Source of the DNA: DATMAM01 sp035559995
GTDB taxonomy: Bacteria > Desulfobacterota > Binatia > UBA9968
Direction of reading: 5' to 3'
Assembly: GCA_035559995.1 (NCBI GenBank)
Contig: DATMAM010000049.1
Span: 1 to 64,000 of the forward strand
DNA: 64,000 nt
In this document: positions 16,674 through 25,419 of the stretch, one piece after another
How the letters are laid out: each line of letters starts with the position of its first letter
Position numbering within the stretch: position 1 is the stretch's first letter
Notes under the pieces: generated by a model
Databases searched by the model: none
The model's input: the letters and a program-made list of their open reading frames with translations, nothing else
What the model was told of the DNA's origin: nothing
Program-made: the position numbers and the translations under genes

Positions 16674-17648
16674 GTGAAGAAAGGACGGATTTGGAGCGTA
16701 GGTTTAGGGCTGGCGGCGACAGCGGTTATGACGATCGTTGGAAGCCAGCAATTCGGAAAAGTTACTGCTTCTCAGCGGCCGATCAAAGAGTTTGCCATCA
16801 CGGTCTCGGAAATCGAGCACGAGCTCTATCCCGGAGGTCCGAAGGTAATGGCCTGGGCATTCAATGAACAGATTCCCGGCCCGACGCTGTGGGTAACGGA
16901 GGGCGACCTGGTGCGGGTGCGCTTCACGAACAAACATACCTCCAACCATACGCTGCATTTCCATGGACTAAACGTCCCCAACGAAATGGACGGCGTGGCA
17001 TACGGACATCTGCACCACCTTGAAGTCAAACCGGGCGAGACTCGCACCTATGAGTTCGTCGCCGAGCCCGCCGGGACGCACATGTACCACTGCCACGTCA
17101 ACTCGCCGCAGCATATCGATTTGGGAATGGTTGGCGTTTTGATTGTCGAGCCAAAAAACAAAACATCCGAACCGAAAGTCGACAAACAAACAGTTCTTCT
17201 CCTGGACGATTGGTACGTCAACGAGCACGGCGATCAAGAGCCTATGGCGCACCCGGCGATGATCCAGCAGGCGAATTATTTCACGGTGAACGGCAAATCG
17301 TTTCCCGCAGCGGAACCGATCAAGCTCGCGGCCGGCGAAAAAGTGCGCGTGCGACTCATTAACGTCGGTTACCAAGCGCACTCGATGCACCTGCACGGTC
17401 ATTCGTTTGTGGTTACTCACCGGGATGGGCGGCCGCTGGAGGTTCACCAAGAGCAGGATACCCTGCTGATCGGTCCCGGTGAAAGATACGACCTGGTCTT
17501 TACCGCGACGAACCCCGGCCTGTGGCTGTTTCATTGCCACGTCGTTCCGCACGTCACGAACGATGGGCAGTATCCGGGAGGCCTTTTGGTCCCCGTCATC
17601 ATAGAACCGAAGGCAGCGTCTAATATCGCACAGCACGCGGCCCACTAA
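16674..17648 (+). CDS. Two-domain multicopper oxidase, exported
   Basis: A 324-residue protein with an N-terminal signal or anchor (GRIWSVGLGLAATAVMTIVG). It carries all four copper-binding blocks: HTLHFHGLNVP, HMYHCHVNSPQHIDLGM, HSMHLHGHSF and LFHCHVVPHV. The first cysteine block keeps the H-C-H-M type 1 pattern, while the second lacks the axial Met. This fits a trimeric two-domain laccase related to NirK. I chose the GTG at 16674, eight bases after GGGAGG. Likely substrates are phenolics or metals such as Fe(II), Mn(II) or Cu(I); not determinable here. Confidence 0.85.
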   Translation: MKKGRIWSVGLGLAATAVMTIVGSQQFGKVTASQRPIKEFAITVSEIEHELYPGGPKVMAWAFNEQIPGPTLWVTEGDLVRVRFTNKHTSNHTLHFHGLNVPNEMDGVAYGHLHHLEVKPGETRTYEFVAEPAGTHMYHCHVNSPQHIDLGMVGVLIVEPKNKTSEPKVDKQTVLLLDDWYVNEHGDQEPMAHPAMIQQANYFTVNGKSFPAAEPIKLAAGEKVRVRLINVGYQAHSMHLHGHSFVVTHRDGRPLEVHQEQDTLLIGPGERYDLVFTATNPGLWLFHCHVVPHVTNDGQYPGGLLVPVIIEPKAASNIAQHAAH

Positions 17649-17702
17649 CGAATCGGGCGCCAGCCTAGCAACGGTGTTCAATCCAGTGACGTCGCGGGCG
17701 CG

Positions 17703-19079
17703 CTACTTTTTGGCGCTATCGCGCAACGCGATCTGACCTTTCCGTGAATAGTTGATCGACTCGCCGAGAACGCGCGCCGCCTCCTGCGGCGCATGGAATC
17801 CCATGGAGTTTTCCGCCTCGACAAAATCGAGGAGAAACTGCGCATTGCGCTGAAAGCGCTGGGCCACGACCAGCCGCTTTTCATCCTTTCCCGCCGCGCG
17901 GGCGTCCTTCAAATCGGCAATCAGGTCGAGCAACGCGTCCATTGCCAGGTTGCGCAGTCGAAACGTCCGCTCTTGGATGGTTTCGACTCGCGAGCGCAGC
18001 TCGCCCTCGGGAAACTTGTGGCAGGTCTGGCAGGCGCGGTTGATGTTCAACACGGGACTGCGCACGTGATGATCGCTGATCTTCAGCGCTCCTTCTCTCT
18101 TGTACGGCATATGGCAGTCCGCGCAGGCAACCCCCGAGCGCGCGTGGACGCCCTGGTTCCACATTTCAAACTCGGGATGCTGTGCCTTGAGCACCGGCGC
18201 CCCCGTTTCCGCGTGAGTCCAGTCTTTGAACTCCGCTGCGTCGTAGTAGGCTAGAATTTCGTCCACTTTCAGGCCCTTTGCCCAGGGATAGACCAGCCGC
18301 TTCTGCGGGCCTTGGAAGTAATATTCGACGTGACATTGGCCGCAGACAAAACTGCGCATCTCCTGCCGTGTGGCCGCGGCGTTGACATCGTAATCTTGTA
18401 TTCCTTGGGATTCCTTTAAAGCTCGCATGCCCTCGATAAAGGCAGGCCGCGTGACGCGCAGCTGCATCGTGTCAGGCGCGTGGCAGTCGATGCAGGAAAC
18501 CGGATGCGTGACTAGCTTGCGCGCCTCTGGGTAAGGAAGGGCGTTGAGTCTTTCAAACCCTTTGACCAGGTCCCCTCCGCCGGCTTTTTTGTAGGCTACG
18601 TACGTCGACGCGTGACAGTTTAGGCAGGTTCCCGGCTGCTTGACGACGAGCTGCCTCTCGGTGAAAGTCTGATCTTCCAGCATGTAAGCATGGCCGCGGT
18701 CTTCGCGGAAGTCTTTCGCAAAAGCGTATCCCGCCCACATGACCTTCAAGCGCTGATCTTCCTCTAAACGGGACTGTGCCACCACGGAACGCGGATCGCG
18801 CTCAGTTGGCGTCCGCGGAACCGACTCGCTGCCGCCAAAACGCGTGCGCACCTGATCGACCGTGCGCCGGTAGCCGTCGTATTGCAATGGAAAGTTTTTT
18901 CCCCAGACAGCCGGATCGTCGGTTTCATCGGTAAGTTCCACAACGCGGTAAAACGGGTTTCGTGCTTCGAGTTTCCGCTCCATAATGTTGACGAGAAGAG
19001 CCGCGCCGCCTGCGGCAGCCAATGCGGCGATAACTCCGGCGCCCGTAATCCAAGCCCAGCGTCTACCCTTTTCCGCCAT
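17703..19079 (-). CDS. nrfA: Ammonia-forming cytochrome c nitrite reductase NrfA
   Basis: A 458-residue periplasmic pentaheme protein with an N-terminal membrane anchor (ITGAGVIAALAAAGGAALLV). Five heme motifs occur in order: CLNCH, CIDCH, CGQCH, CADCH and CQTCH. The first position, which holds the catalytic heme, is CxxCH rather than the CxxCK of E. coli NrfA, as in some epsilonproteobacterial enzymes. It reduces nitrite to ammonium with electrons from NrfH, encoded just upstream in the same direction. Confidence 0.9.
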   Translation of the reverse strand: MAEKGRRWAWITGAGVIAALAAAGGAALLVNIMERKLEARNPFYRVVELTDETDDPAVWGKNFPLQYDGYRRTVDQVRTRFGGSESVPRTPTERDPRSVVAQSRLEEDQRLKVMWAGYAFAKDFREDRGHAYMLEDQTFTERQLVVKQPGTCLNCHASTYVAYKKAGGGDLVKGFERLNALPYPEARKLVTHPVSCIDCHAPDTMQLRVTRPAFIEGMRALKESQGIQDYDVNAAATRQEMRSFVCGQCHVEYYFQGPQKRLVYPWAKGLKVDEILAYYDAAEFKDWTHAETGAPVLKAQHPEFEMWNQGVHARSGVACADCHMPYKREGALKISDHHVRSPVLNINRACQTCHKFPEGELRSRVETIQERTFRLRNLAMDALLDLIADLKDARAAGKDEKRLVVAQRFQRNAQFLLDFVEAENSMGFHAPQEAARVLGESINYSRKGQIALRDSAKK

Positions 19080-19118
19080 GCGGATACCTCTCGTCTCGCG
19101 CCCAAGCCCTTCCGGCCA

Positions 19119-19601
19119 TCATGACGGATGGCCTACCGCCGCATGACACCGGGTGCATTGCAAGGCCTTGCCTTTTTCATGAAACGGATCGATCGCCTCG
19201 ACAATATCTCCGTGACACGCGCGACATTTCTCTTCCGCAATCGAACGATTGTGTGGCTTGATTCGCAGCGGTTCCGGAAAAGTTCCCGCGGTGAATGCCC
19301 ACGAATGCCGCAAGCCATTGGAGGCCTTGGCCAGATATTTCGCCATCAAGCCCGTCGGGGTATGGCAATCATTGCACACGGCAGCCTGACGATGACTGGA
19401 CTTGACCCAGCCGTTGAAATGATCTCGCATGATGTGACAGTTCGCGCAGGCCTCGGGGCGGTCGGTCAAATACGAGGCTCCTTTCGCATAGACGAAAGTA
19501 TAGGCTCCGATTCCGATCGCCATTCCGAGCGCACCGGCCAGGATCGGAGCTGCCAAGGTTGCTGTCGGGAAATGCTCGACAACGTTCCGCCCAACTTTCA
19601 T
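19119..19601 (-). CDS. nrfH: Tetraheme quinol dehydrogenase NrfH (NapC/NirT family)
   Basis: A 160-residue membrane-anchored cytochrome. One transmembrane helix (LAGALGMAIGIGAYTFVYA) is followed by four heme sites: CANCH in the NrfH context CANCHIMRDHFNGWVKSSHR, then CNDCH, CRACH and CTRCH. It draws electrons from menaquinol and passes them to NrfA. The ATG at 19601 gives the usual NrfH length; the longer frame to 19787 adds an unlikely Arg-rich leader. The ribosome-binding site is weak. Confidence 0.9.
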   Translation of the reverse strand: MKVGRNVVEHFPTATLAAPILAGALGMAIGIGAYTFVYAKGASYLTDRPEACANCHIMRDHFNGWVKSSHRQAAVCNDCHTPTGLMAKYLAKASNGLRHSWAFTAGTFPEPLRIKPHNRSIAEEKCRACHGDIVEAIDPFHEKGKALQCTRCHAAVGHPS

Positions 19602-19961
19602 GCGGGTCTCAAATCGATGACGGGTCCGCTGACGCAATGGAAGGCACGGTTGGCGCGCCAAACGTGCGCGAGGCCAGCGCGCCAAAAAAATATAGCGTCT
19701 CTCGGACCACGTCAATGCTTTATCGCCAAGCCTCGGCGGCTCCGGGGAGAAACGCCTCCGCGTGGGAGTATTGATCCCCGCGAGCACTCGCGGTTAACTC
19801 CCTGTGCTTCGCATTTTTGCGAGTCCCGATCCCTCGCTCTTCTCACATCTGCGATTGTAAGATGATGGGGCCGGCAATTTTATTGCGCTTTCTCATGGCA
19901 TCAGCATTGCTCGCCTAGCCGTTAGCGAAGACGCGCTCATCTCGAGCGCGGCGGGCGATAA
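19602..19961. other. Divergent intergenic region, nrfH / 2-oxoacid oxidoreductase
   Basis: A 360-base region between the leftward nrfHA operon and the rightward ferredoxin oxidoreductase operon. It should contain promoters for both anaerobic systems. I looked for an FNR-type TTGAT-N4-ATCAA site and did not find a convincing one. No repeat or RNA motif is apparent. Confidence 0.5.
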
Positions 19962-21923
19962 ATGAAAATTGAAATGGCAGCGAAGCGGGCGTTTCCGTTT
20001 CCCGGTATTCCTAGCGCCGCCGACGGCTCTGAGGCCGTCGTATGGGTGGAAACCAACATCACTCAAGGCGCCTGCGCCTACCCGATTACGCCCTCGACGA
20101 ATATGGGCGGCGGGTACCAGTTGGCTGTCGCTAACGGGCAAAGGAACCTCTGGGGCGAGCCTCTGGTGTTTTTGGAACCGGAGTCGGAGCACAGCTCCGC
20201 CACGGCGTGCGAAGGCTTCGCGCTGGCTGGTGGGCGGGTCGCGAACTTTACTTCGGGACAGGGACTCGTTCTCATGAAGGAAGTGTTGCATGTGATCGCC
20301 GGCAAGCGCCTGCCCGTGGTCTTTCACATCGGCGCGCGGGCTCTCACCTCGCAGAGCCTCAACATTCACGTCGGGCACGACGACGTCATGGGGGTTGCCG
20401 ATTGCGGGTGGGGGATGCTGTTTGCGAGAAATGTTCAGGAAGCCGCGGACCTCGCCCTGATATCGCGGCGCGTTGCCGAGGAGTCGGAAACGCCTTTCTT
20501 GAACATTCAGGACGGATTTCTCACCACGCACACCATCGAGAGCCTGCGGCTCCCGGAACCCGAGCTGATGAAACAGTTCGTCGGCGATCCCAACGGCGAG
20601 CATCGGTTGCGCAATCTGATGGATCCGCAACACCCGATCATGAGCGGAGTCGTGCAAAATCAAGACAGCTACATGAAAGGGAAATTCGCGCAGAGATTCT
20701 TTTACGAGCGAATTCCCGGAATCATGAGCCGGGTCATGGACGAATTTTACTCGTTGACGGGGCGCCGCTACGGCATGATCGACTCGTACGCGTTGGAGGA
20801 TGCCGACTACGCCTTCGTGGGGATGGGAAGCCTCTGCGAAACGGCGAGCGCGACGGCCGCCTACCTGAGAGAGAAGGAGGGCGTCAAAGTCGGCACCCTG
20901 CACGTCACCTCTTTCCGGCCGTTTCCGGGACCTCAAATCGTAAGGGCTTTGAAGCGTCTCAAAGCCTTCGCGGTGATCGAGCGAATGGACAATCCGGCGG
21001 CGCAGTCCAATCCTTTGACCGCGGAAATCAAAGCTGCCTTTGCGGATGCGCTGTCGGGAGCTCCCGGCTATCCGAGGATCGCGCGGGTGCCGGTGATTTA
21101 TTCGGGTGTGGCGGGCCTGGGCGGCCGGGACATTCGACCCGGCGATTTCGTGGCTGCTCTTGAACACCTGCGGGAAGAAAAAGCGCAGCGCATCTTTGCC
21201 CTGGGGATCAAACACGAATTGGCGCTGCCGCCAGCGCCCGAGCCCGATGTCCGCCCCAGAGGCGCGTTCTCGATGCGCGGACACTCGATCGGCGGCTATG
21301 GTTCCGTGACGACCAATAAAGTGATCGCCACCATCGTTGCGGACCTCTTTGAACTTCGGGTGCAGGCGTATCCGATGTACGGGTCGGAGAAGAAAGGCCT
21401 GCCGACAACCTACTTTCTTACGGTCGCCGAAGAGCCCATCCGGGCTCACACCGAGTTGAAGCGCGTCGATTTCGTGTCGCTCAACAACGTCGCCGCCTTC
21501 AACTTGGGAAACCCTCTGGAAGGATTGACGCCAGGCGGAACGCTTTTCGTGCAGCACCAGAGTGCGGACCCGGCGGAAGTTTGGAAGTCAATCCCGGCGC
21601 GCGCGCAAAATTATATCCGCCACAACCGGGTGCGGGTTCTCGCTCTCGACGCCGCGAAGGTGGCGCAGGAGGTCTCCAGCCGGCCGGAGCTGGCGCAGCG
21701 CATGCAGGGAATTGTTTTGCTGGGCGTTTTCTTGCGCGCGGCTCCTTTGGTCGCCGAGCGCGGCTTGAGCGACGAACAGGTTTATGCGGCGGTGGAAAAG
21801 TCTCTGCGCAAGTTTTTCGGCAAGCGGGGCGAGAAGGTCGTGCAAGAGAACCTGACGGCGGTGAAGCGCGGCCGGAGCGAAGTCGTGGAGATTCCGCGTG
21901 AGGTGATCTACGCGGCCGCGTAA
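19962..21923 (+). CDS. 2-oxoacid:ferredoxin oxidoreductase, fused alpha and gamma domains
   Basis: A 653-residue polypeptide. The N-terminal two thirds are the pyruvate:ferredoxin oxidoreductase domains I and II (EGFALAGGRVANFTSGQGL, the GARALTSQSLNIHVGHDD region, and FRPFPGPQIVRALKRLKAFAVIERMD). The C-terminal third is a gamma-type domain (MRGHSIGGYGSVTTNKVIATI, YPMYGSEKKGLPTTYFL). The TPP and ferredoxin domains are on the separate protein at 22419-24110. Substrate specificity (pyruvate or another 2-oxoacid) cannot be fixed. The Shine-Dalgarno site is weak. Confidence 0.87.
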   Translation: MKIEMAAKRAFPFPGIPSAADGSEAVVWVETNITQGACAYPITPSTNMGGGYQLAVANGQRNLWGEPLVFLEPESEHSSATACEGFALAGGRVANFTSGQGLVLMKEVLHVIAGKRLPVVFHIGARALTSQSLNIHVGHDDVMGVADCGWGMLFARNVQEAADLALISRRVAEESETPFLNIQDGFLTTHTIESLRLPEPELMKQFVGDPNGEHRLRNLMDPQHPIMSGVVQNQDSYMKGKFAQRFFYERIPGIMSRVMDEFYSLTGRRYGMIDSYALEDADYAFVGMGSLCETASATAAYLREKEGVKVGTLHVTSFRPFPGPQIVRALKRLKAFAVIERMDNPAAQSNPLTAEIKAAFADALSGAPGYPRIARVPVIYSGVAGLGGRDIRPGDFVAALEHLREEKAQRIFALGIKHELALPPAPEPDVRPRGAFSMRGHSIGGYGSVTTNKVIATIVADLFELRVQAYPMYGSEKKGLPTTYFLTVAEEPIRAHTELKRVDFVSLNNVAAFNLGNPLEGLTPGGTLFVQHQSADPAEVWKSIPARAQNYIRHNRVRVLALDAAKVAQEVSSRPELAQRMQGIVLLGVFLRAAPLVAERGLSDEQVYAAVEKSLRKFFGKRGEKVVQENLTAVKRGRSEVVEIPREVIYAAA

Positions 21924-22005
21924 CGACCGCTGCGGGCCAAAGATGCGGGTTTCACCGCGGCTCTGTCCTCAGCGCCTCCGCGGCGAAAGATAGAGGAGCA
22001 AGCGC

Positions 22006-22422
22006 ATGGATACGGAAACCGTTCGCGACTGGATGCACGCCGGCGTGATTAGCTGCCGGCCGGATACTCCGGTACAAGAGGTCGCTGACATCATGGAATC
22101 CAACGACATCAGCGCGCTCGTCGTCACCGATGACGACGGCGAAGCCATCGGCGTGGTCTCCCGGACCGATCTGGTCAATGCGCGCTTCGTCCAGCCTTAC
22201 CTGAAGTATTGGCGCGGCATGACTGCCGAGCACCTCATGAGCAAGCCTGTCCTCAGCGTTTCCCCACAGACTTCAATCCGGGAAGCGGCGCGGAAGCTTC
22301 AGGAAAAGCGGATACACAGGCTGGTGGTCGTTGAGGAGATTGAAGGCCGGCTGCGGCCCGTGGGGATTCTCTCCGTTACGGATTTGGCCAGACGCAGCGA
22401 CGATCGGGAGAGACCTAAGTGA
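22006..22422 (+). CDS. Tandem CBS-domain protein within the oxidoreductase operon
   Basis: A 138-residue protein with two CBS modules: VRDWMHAGVISCRPDTPVQEVADIM with GVVSRTDLVNA, and HLMSKPVLSVSPQTSIREAA with GILSVTDLARR. It has a GAGGAG site and lies between the two structural genes of the 2-oxoacid oxidoreductase. Its stop overlaps the GTG start of the second one (GTGA). That location argues for adenylate-dependent control of, or a structural part in, that enzyme; this is inference. Confidence 0.88.
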   Translation: MDTETVRDWMHAGVISCRPDTPVQEVADIMESNDISALVVTDDDGEAIGVVSRTDLVNARFVQPYLKYWRGMTAEHLMSKPVLSVSPQTSIREAARKLQEKRIHRLVVVEEIEGRLRPVGILSVTDLARRSDDRERPK

Positions 22423-24110
22423 GAGAAGAAAAGGCCGTTTTTAACCCGTTCGAAACTGAGGTTCCTGAGGTCACGCTGGCGCCCGGCATCAAGCGCCCGG
22501 GCGAGGCGATGGAAACGCATGAAGCCACATTCGCCGATTCGCATTTGCTCGAGCTGGACCTGAACCGGTATGTGGACGACTTCAACCGGCGCATCATCGG
22601 CGCTTACCAGGAGGGCAAAGGTGCGGCGATTTTACCCGCCGATCTCGGCGTGGCGCGCAGTTTGATTCCACCGGGAACGGGCGCGCTCCGCGACTTCAGC
22701 TACATCGCGCCGGAGATCCCCGAATTCATTTGGGAGAAGTGCGTCGGCTGCATGACCTGCGTGACCGAGTGCCCGGATACCGCGATTCTCGCGAAGGCGA
22801 TCCCGGCTTCGAAGGTCGAGCAGGGGCTCGCGCAACTGCAAGACGAGGACGAGCGTGCGTCGGTGCGCTCGCACTGGGCGCGCACGCGCAAGTACTATGA
22901 CGTTCCGCAGAAGAACGGCGCGGAAGGAGCGTTGTTCGGCATCTTTATCGATCCCACGAAGTGCAAGGGGTGCGGCGAATGCGTGGAGGTTTGTGACGCG
23001 CTGGACTATCACGCGCTCAAGATGGTCGCGAAGGACGATAAAACCTTGCCCCGATACCGTTCGGCGTTTGACTTCTTCCGCAAGCTCGGGCCCACGCCCA
23101 AAGCCTATATCAACGAGCGCGCGCTCGCGGATTTCATGCTGGCGGAAGAATCGGCGCTGCTTTATGTCGGCGGCGCGGGCTCCTGTATGGGGTGCGGCGA
23201 AGCGACCGCAATCCGCATGCTGCTCGCCGCAACGGGCTTCGAATACCAGCCGGAAAATATCGGCATTGTCGCCGCGACCGGTTGCAATACGGTTTACGGC
23301 TCCACCTATCCGTACAACCCGTACTTGGTTCCGTGGACGAACTCGTTGTTCGAGAATGCGCCGGCGGATGCCATGGGGATTCGCGCCCGCTGGGATCAGA
23401 TGGGCTGGCAGAACAAAAAACTCTGGGTGATCGGCGGCGACGGCGCGATGTACGATATCGGCTTTCAGAGCCTGAGCCGGATGCTCGCGAGCGGCATGGA
23501 TATCAATGTGATGGTTCTGGATACCCAGGTTTATTCCAACACCGGAGGGCAAGCCTCGACCGCGTCTTTCTCGGGTCAGGAAGCCAAGATGGCGGCGTTC
23601 GGCAAACATTCGCGCGGCAAGCGGGAGCGGCGCAAAGAGCTGTCGCAGATTTGTCTCATGCATCCGGATGTCTACGTGGCGCAAACCACCCCAGCGCACA
23701 TCAACCACTTCTACAAGGCCGTCATGGAGGCCAACGCCTATCCCGGTCCCGCGGTGATCAACGTCTACGCGACTTGCCAACCCGAGCATGGGGTGCCGGA
23801 TTGCATGTCGGCCCGGCGGGCGAAAATGGCGGTGGAAAGCCGCGCGTTCCCGCTTTTTATCTATCATCCGCGCAAAGGCGAGAGGATTCGCGAGCGCTTG
23901 AGTCTGGTGGGCAATCCCGCTCAGAAAGAAGACTGGTGGACGCCGCCGAAAAGCGAAAAGCCGTTCACGTTCATCGATTTCGCTCGCGGCGAGGGGAGAT
24001 TCGCCCAGCAGTTCGATTCGCAAGGGAACCCTTCCGACATGCTGCTGGCGGCGCAAGAAGACCGGCTGCAGAACTGGCGGATTCTGCAAGAACTCGCCGG
24101 CCTGCGCTGA
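22419..24110 (+). CDS. 2-oxoacid:ferredoxin oxidoreductase, fused ferredoxin (delta) and TPP (beta) domains
   Basis: A 563-residue polypeptide. After about 100 N-terminal residues it has two 4Fe-4S motifs, CVGCMTCVTECPD and CKGCGECVEVCD. The TPP-binding beta domain follows, with CMGCGEATAIRMLLAA, the GDGAMYDIGFQSLSRML metal/TPP site and DTQVYSNTGGQAS. Together with the protein at 19962 it makes a complete enzyme in two chains, where classical PFORs have one or four. The GTG start at 22419 overlaps the CBS stop and has GGGAGAG upstream. Confidence 0.87.
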   Translation: MREEKAVFNPFETEVPEVTLAPGIKRPGEAMETHEATFADSHLLELDLNRYVDDFNRRIIGAYQEGKGAAILPADLGVARSLIPPGTGALRDFSYIAPEIPEFIWEKCVGCMTCVTECPDTAILAKAIPASKVEQGLAQLQDEDERASVRSHWARTRKYYDVPQKNGAEGALFGIFIDPTKCKGCGECVEVCDALDYHALKMVAKDDKTLPRYRSAFDFFRKLGPTPKAYINERALADFMLAEESALLYVGGAGSCMGCGEATAIRMLLAATGFEYQPENIGIVAATGCNTVYGSTYPYNPYLVPWTNSLFENAPADAMGIRARWDQMGWQNKKLWVIGGDGAMYDIGFQSLSRMLASGMDINVMVLDTQVYSNTGGQASTASFSGQEAKMAAFGKHSRGKRERRKELSQICLMHPDVYVAQTTPAHINHFYKAVMEANAYPGPAVINVYATCQPEHGVPDCMSARRAKMAVESRAFPLFIYHPRKGERIRERLSLVGNPAQKEDWWTPPKSEKPFTFIDFARGEGRFAQQFDSQGNPSDMLLAAQEDRLQNWRILQELAGLR

Positions 24111-24133
24111 TATCTCTTGAAAGGAAGGACGCG

Positions 24134-24565
24134 ATGGCTGCTGCGAAAACGTATCTCGTGGCGGTTGACTTCTCGCCCGTGGCGGAGAGCGCGCTGGATC
24201 ACGCCGTCACGCTCGCCCGCGAGCGCAAGGGGAAGATTGTTCTGCTTCACGTGATCCCCACGACGCTGGTTTTTCCGGCGGACCGGATGGCGTTCGATCT
24301 TTACCGTTTGATGGAGCGCAATGCGCGTGAAAACCTGTCCCGGCTGGTGCGGCGAAAGCGGCTTCAGGCCAGCGACTATCGTCTCGTTCTGGTGCGCGCG
24401 GCGGACACGGCAGAGGCCATTGCGCGTCAGGCCAAAAAATTTCGCGCCGCGATGATCGTCATGGGCAGCCATGGGCGCACGGGCTTCAAGCGCTTTCTCA
24501 TCGGGAGCGTTGCCGAAAAGACGCTGCGCTACGCTACGTGCCCGGTGTTGATCGTCAAACAATGA
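24134..24565 (+). CDS. Universal stress protein, UspA family
   Basis: A 143-residue UspA-fold protein: AAAKTYLVAVDFSPVAESAL at the N-terminus, and VMGSHGRTGFKRFLIGSVAEK with CPVLIVKQ at the C-terminus, the G-x-G-type nucleotide-binding signature. An AAGGAAGGA site lies five bases before the ATG at 24134; the long frame starting at 23192 is an artefact over the preceding gene. It follows the oxidoreductase operon by 23 bases and is probably its last gene. Confidence 0.9.
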   Translation: MAAAKTYLVAVDFSPVAESALDHAVTLARERKGKIVLLHVIPTTLVFPADRMAFDLYRLMERNARENLSRLVRRKRLQASDYRLVLVRAADTAEAIARQAKKFRAAMIVMGSHGRTGFKRFLIGSVAEKTLRYATCPVLIVKQ

Positions 24566-24678
24566 CGCTTTGGACGAAGCCGCGGTCATTTTTGCGGATT
24601 ATTTTTCGAATTTTTGCTACACTCACGCCGTCAAAAATCCGGTGGAGTTCTCGCCAGACGACAAAAAGGAGTTGCCGC

Positions 24679-25419
24679 ATGACGACTGAGACAGCGCGCA
24701 AGAGCGGATACGGCTGGGCCCTGCTTTTAGTCCTCGTTTTCTCGCCTGTAAAAAGTTTATCTTACGAAGAGATCGCGGTCGCGAACGGCGGCGCGGTGAA
24801 GGGCACGGTGAAATTCCAAGGGCAGGTCCCGAAACTCCCGCCGCTGCAAGTCACCAAAGCGAAAGATTTCTGCGGCAGCGTTCCCAATGAAAGCCTGGCG
24901 GTGGGAAGGGAGAACGGACTCCGCTACGCTGTGGTGACGCTCGAAGGCGTTAGCAAAGGAGTGGCGGTGGAGCGGGAAATCGTGCACGAGCTCGACAACA
25001 TCAAGTGCCGGTTCGTGCCTCACGTGCAGGTTGCCAGCGTGGGGCAGTGGCTGGTTCTCAAGAATACCGATCCCATTCTGCACACCGCGCACGCGCTCTT
25101 CACCGGCCAGCCGCAATTCAACGTCGGCCTCTATCCGGGCAAGGTGAGCCGTAAACCGTTGGTCAGTACCGGCGTTACCAAGATCGTCTGCGAGATTCAC
25201 CCGTGGATGAGCGCTTACGTTGTGGTTACGGAGCATCCCTATCATGCTGTTACCGATCTCTACGGCGAGTACGACATTCGCGATATTCCGCCGGGAAACT
25301 ATCGCGTAAGGGTTTGGCACGAGAGTCTCGGAACCCAAGAAAAGCAGGTGGAGATCCGGAGCGGGGCGGTGAGCACGGCGGACTTTCTGCTGTCGCTGCC
25401 GCGGGGGGGCAAAAAATGA
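24679..25419 (+). CDS. Exported cupredoxin-like protein (methylamine-utilisation/plastocyanin type)
   Basis: A 246-residue exported protein with a signal peptide (GWALLLVLVFSPVKSLS) and a cupredoxin-like domain. Likely copper ligands are His in PILHTAHALF and Cys, His and Met in IVCEIHPWMSAYV. A carboxypeptidase-regulatory-like beta domain follows (YGEYDIRDIPPGNYRVRVWH). I chose the ATG at 24679 with an AAAAAGGAG site. It overlaps its paralogue downstream by four bases. A periplasmic electron carrier is plausible given the cytochrome cluster that follows. Confidence 0.78.
   Translation: MTTETARKSGYGWALLLVLVFSPVKSLSYEEIAVANGGAVKGTVKFQGQVPKLPPLQVTKAKDFCGSVPNESLAVGRENGLRYAVVTLEGVSKGVAVEREIVHELDNIKCRFVPHVQVASVGQWLVLKNTDPILHTAHALFTGQPQFNVGLYPGKVSRKPLVSTGVTKIVCEIHPWMSAYVVVTEHPYHAVTDLYGEYDIRDIPPGNYRVRVWHESLGTQEKQVEIRSGAVSTADFLLSLPRGGKK

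Noticed and set aside
19893..21557. Open frame of 554 codons antisense to the 2-oxoacid oxidoreductase
   Set aside because: It lies wholly opposite a gene with strong domain evidence, and its product is rich in His and Arg without any motif; a GC-rich codon shadow.
22632..24089. Open frame of 485 codons antisense to the TPP/ferredoxin subunit
   Set aside because: Shadow of a well-supported gene; no recognisable product.
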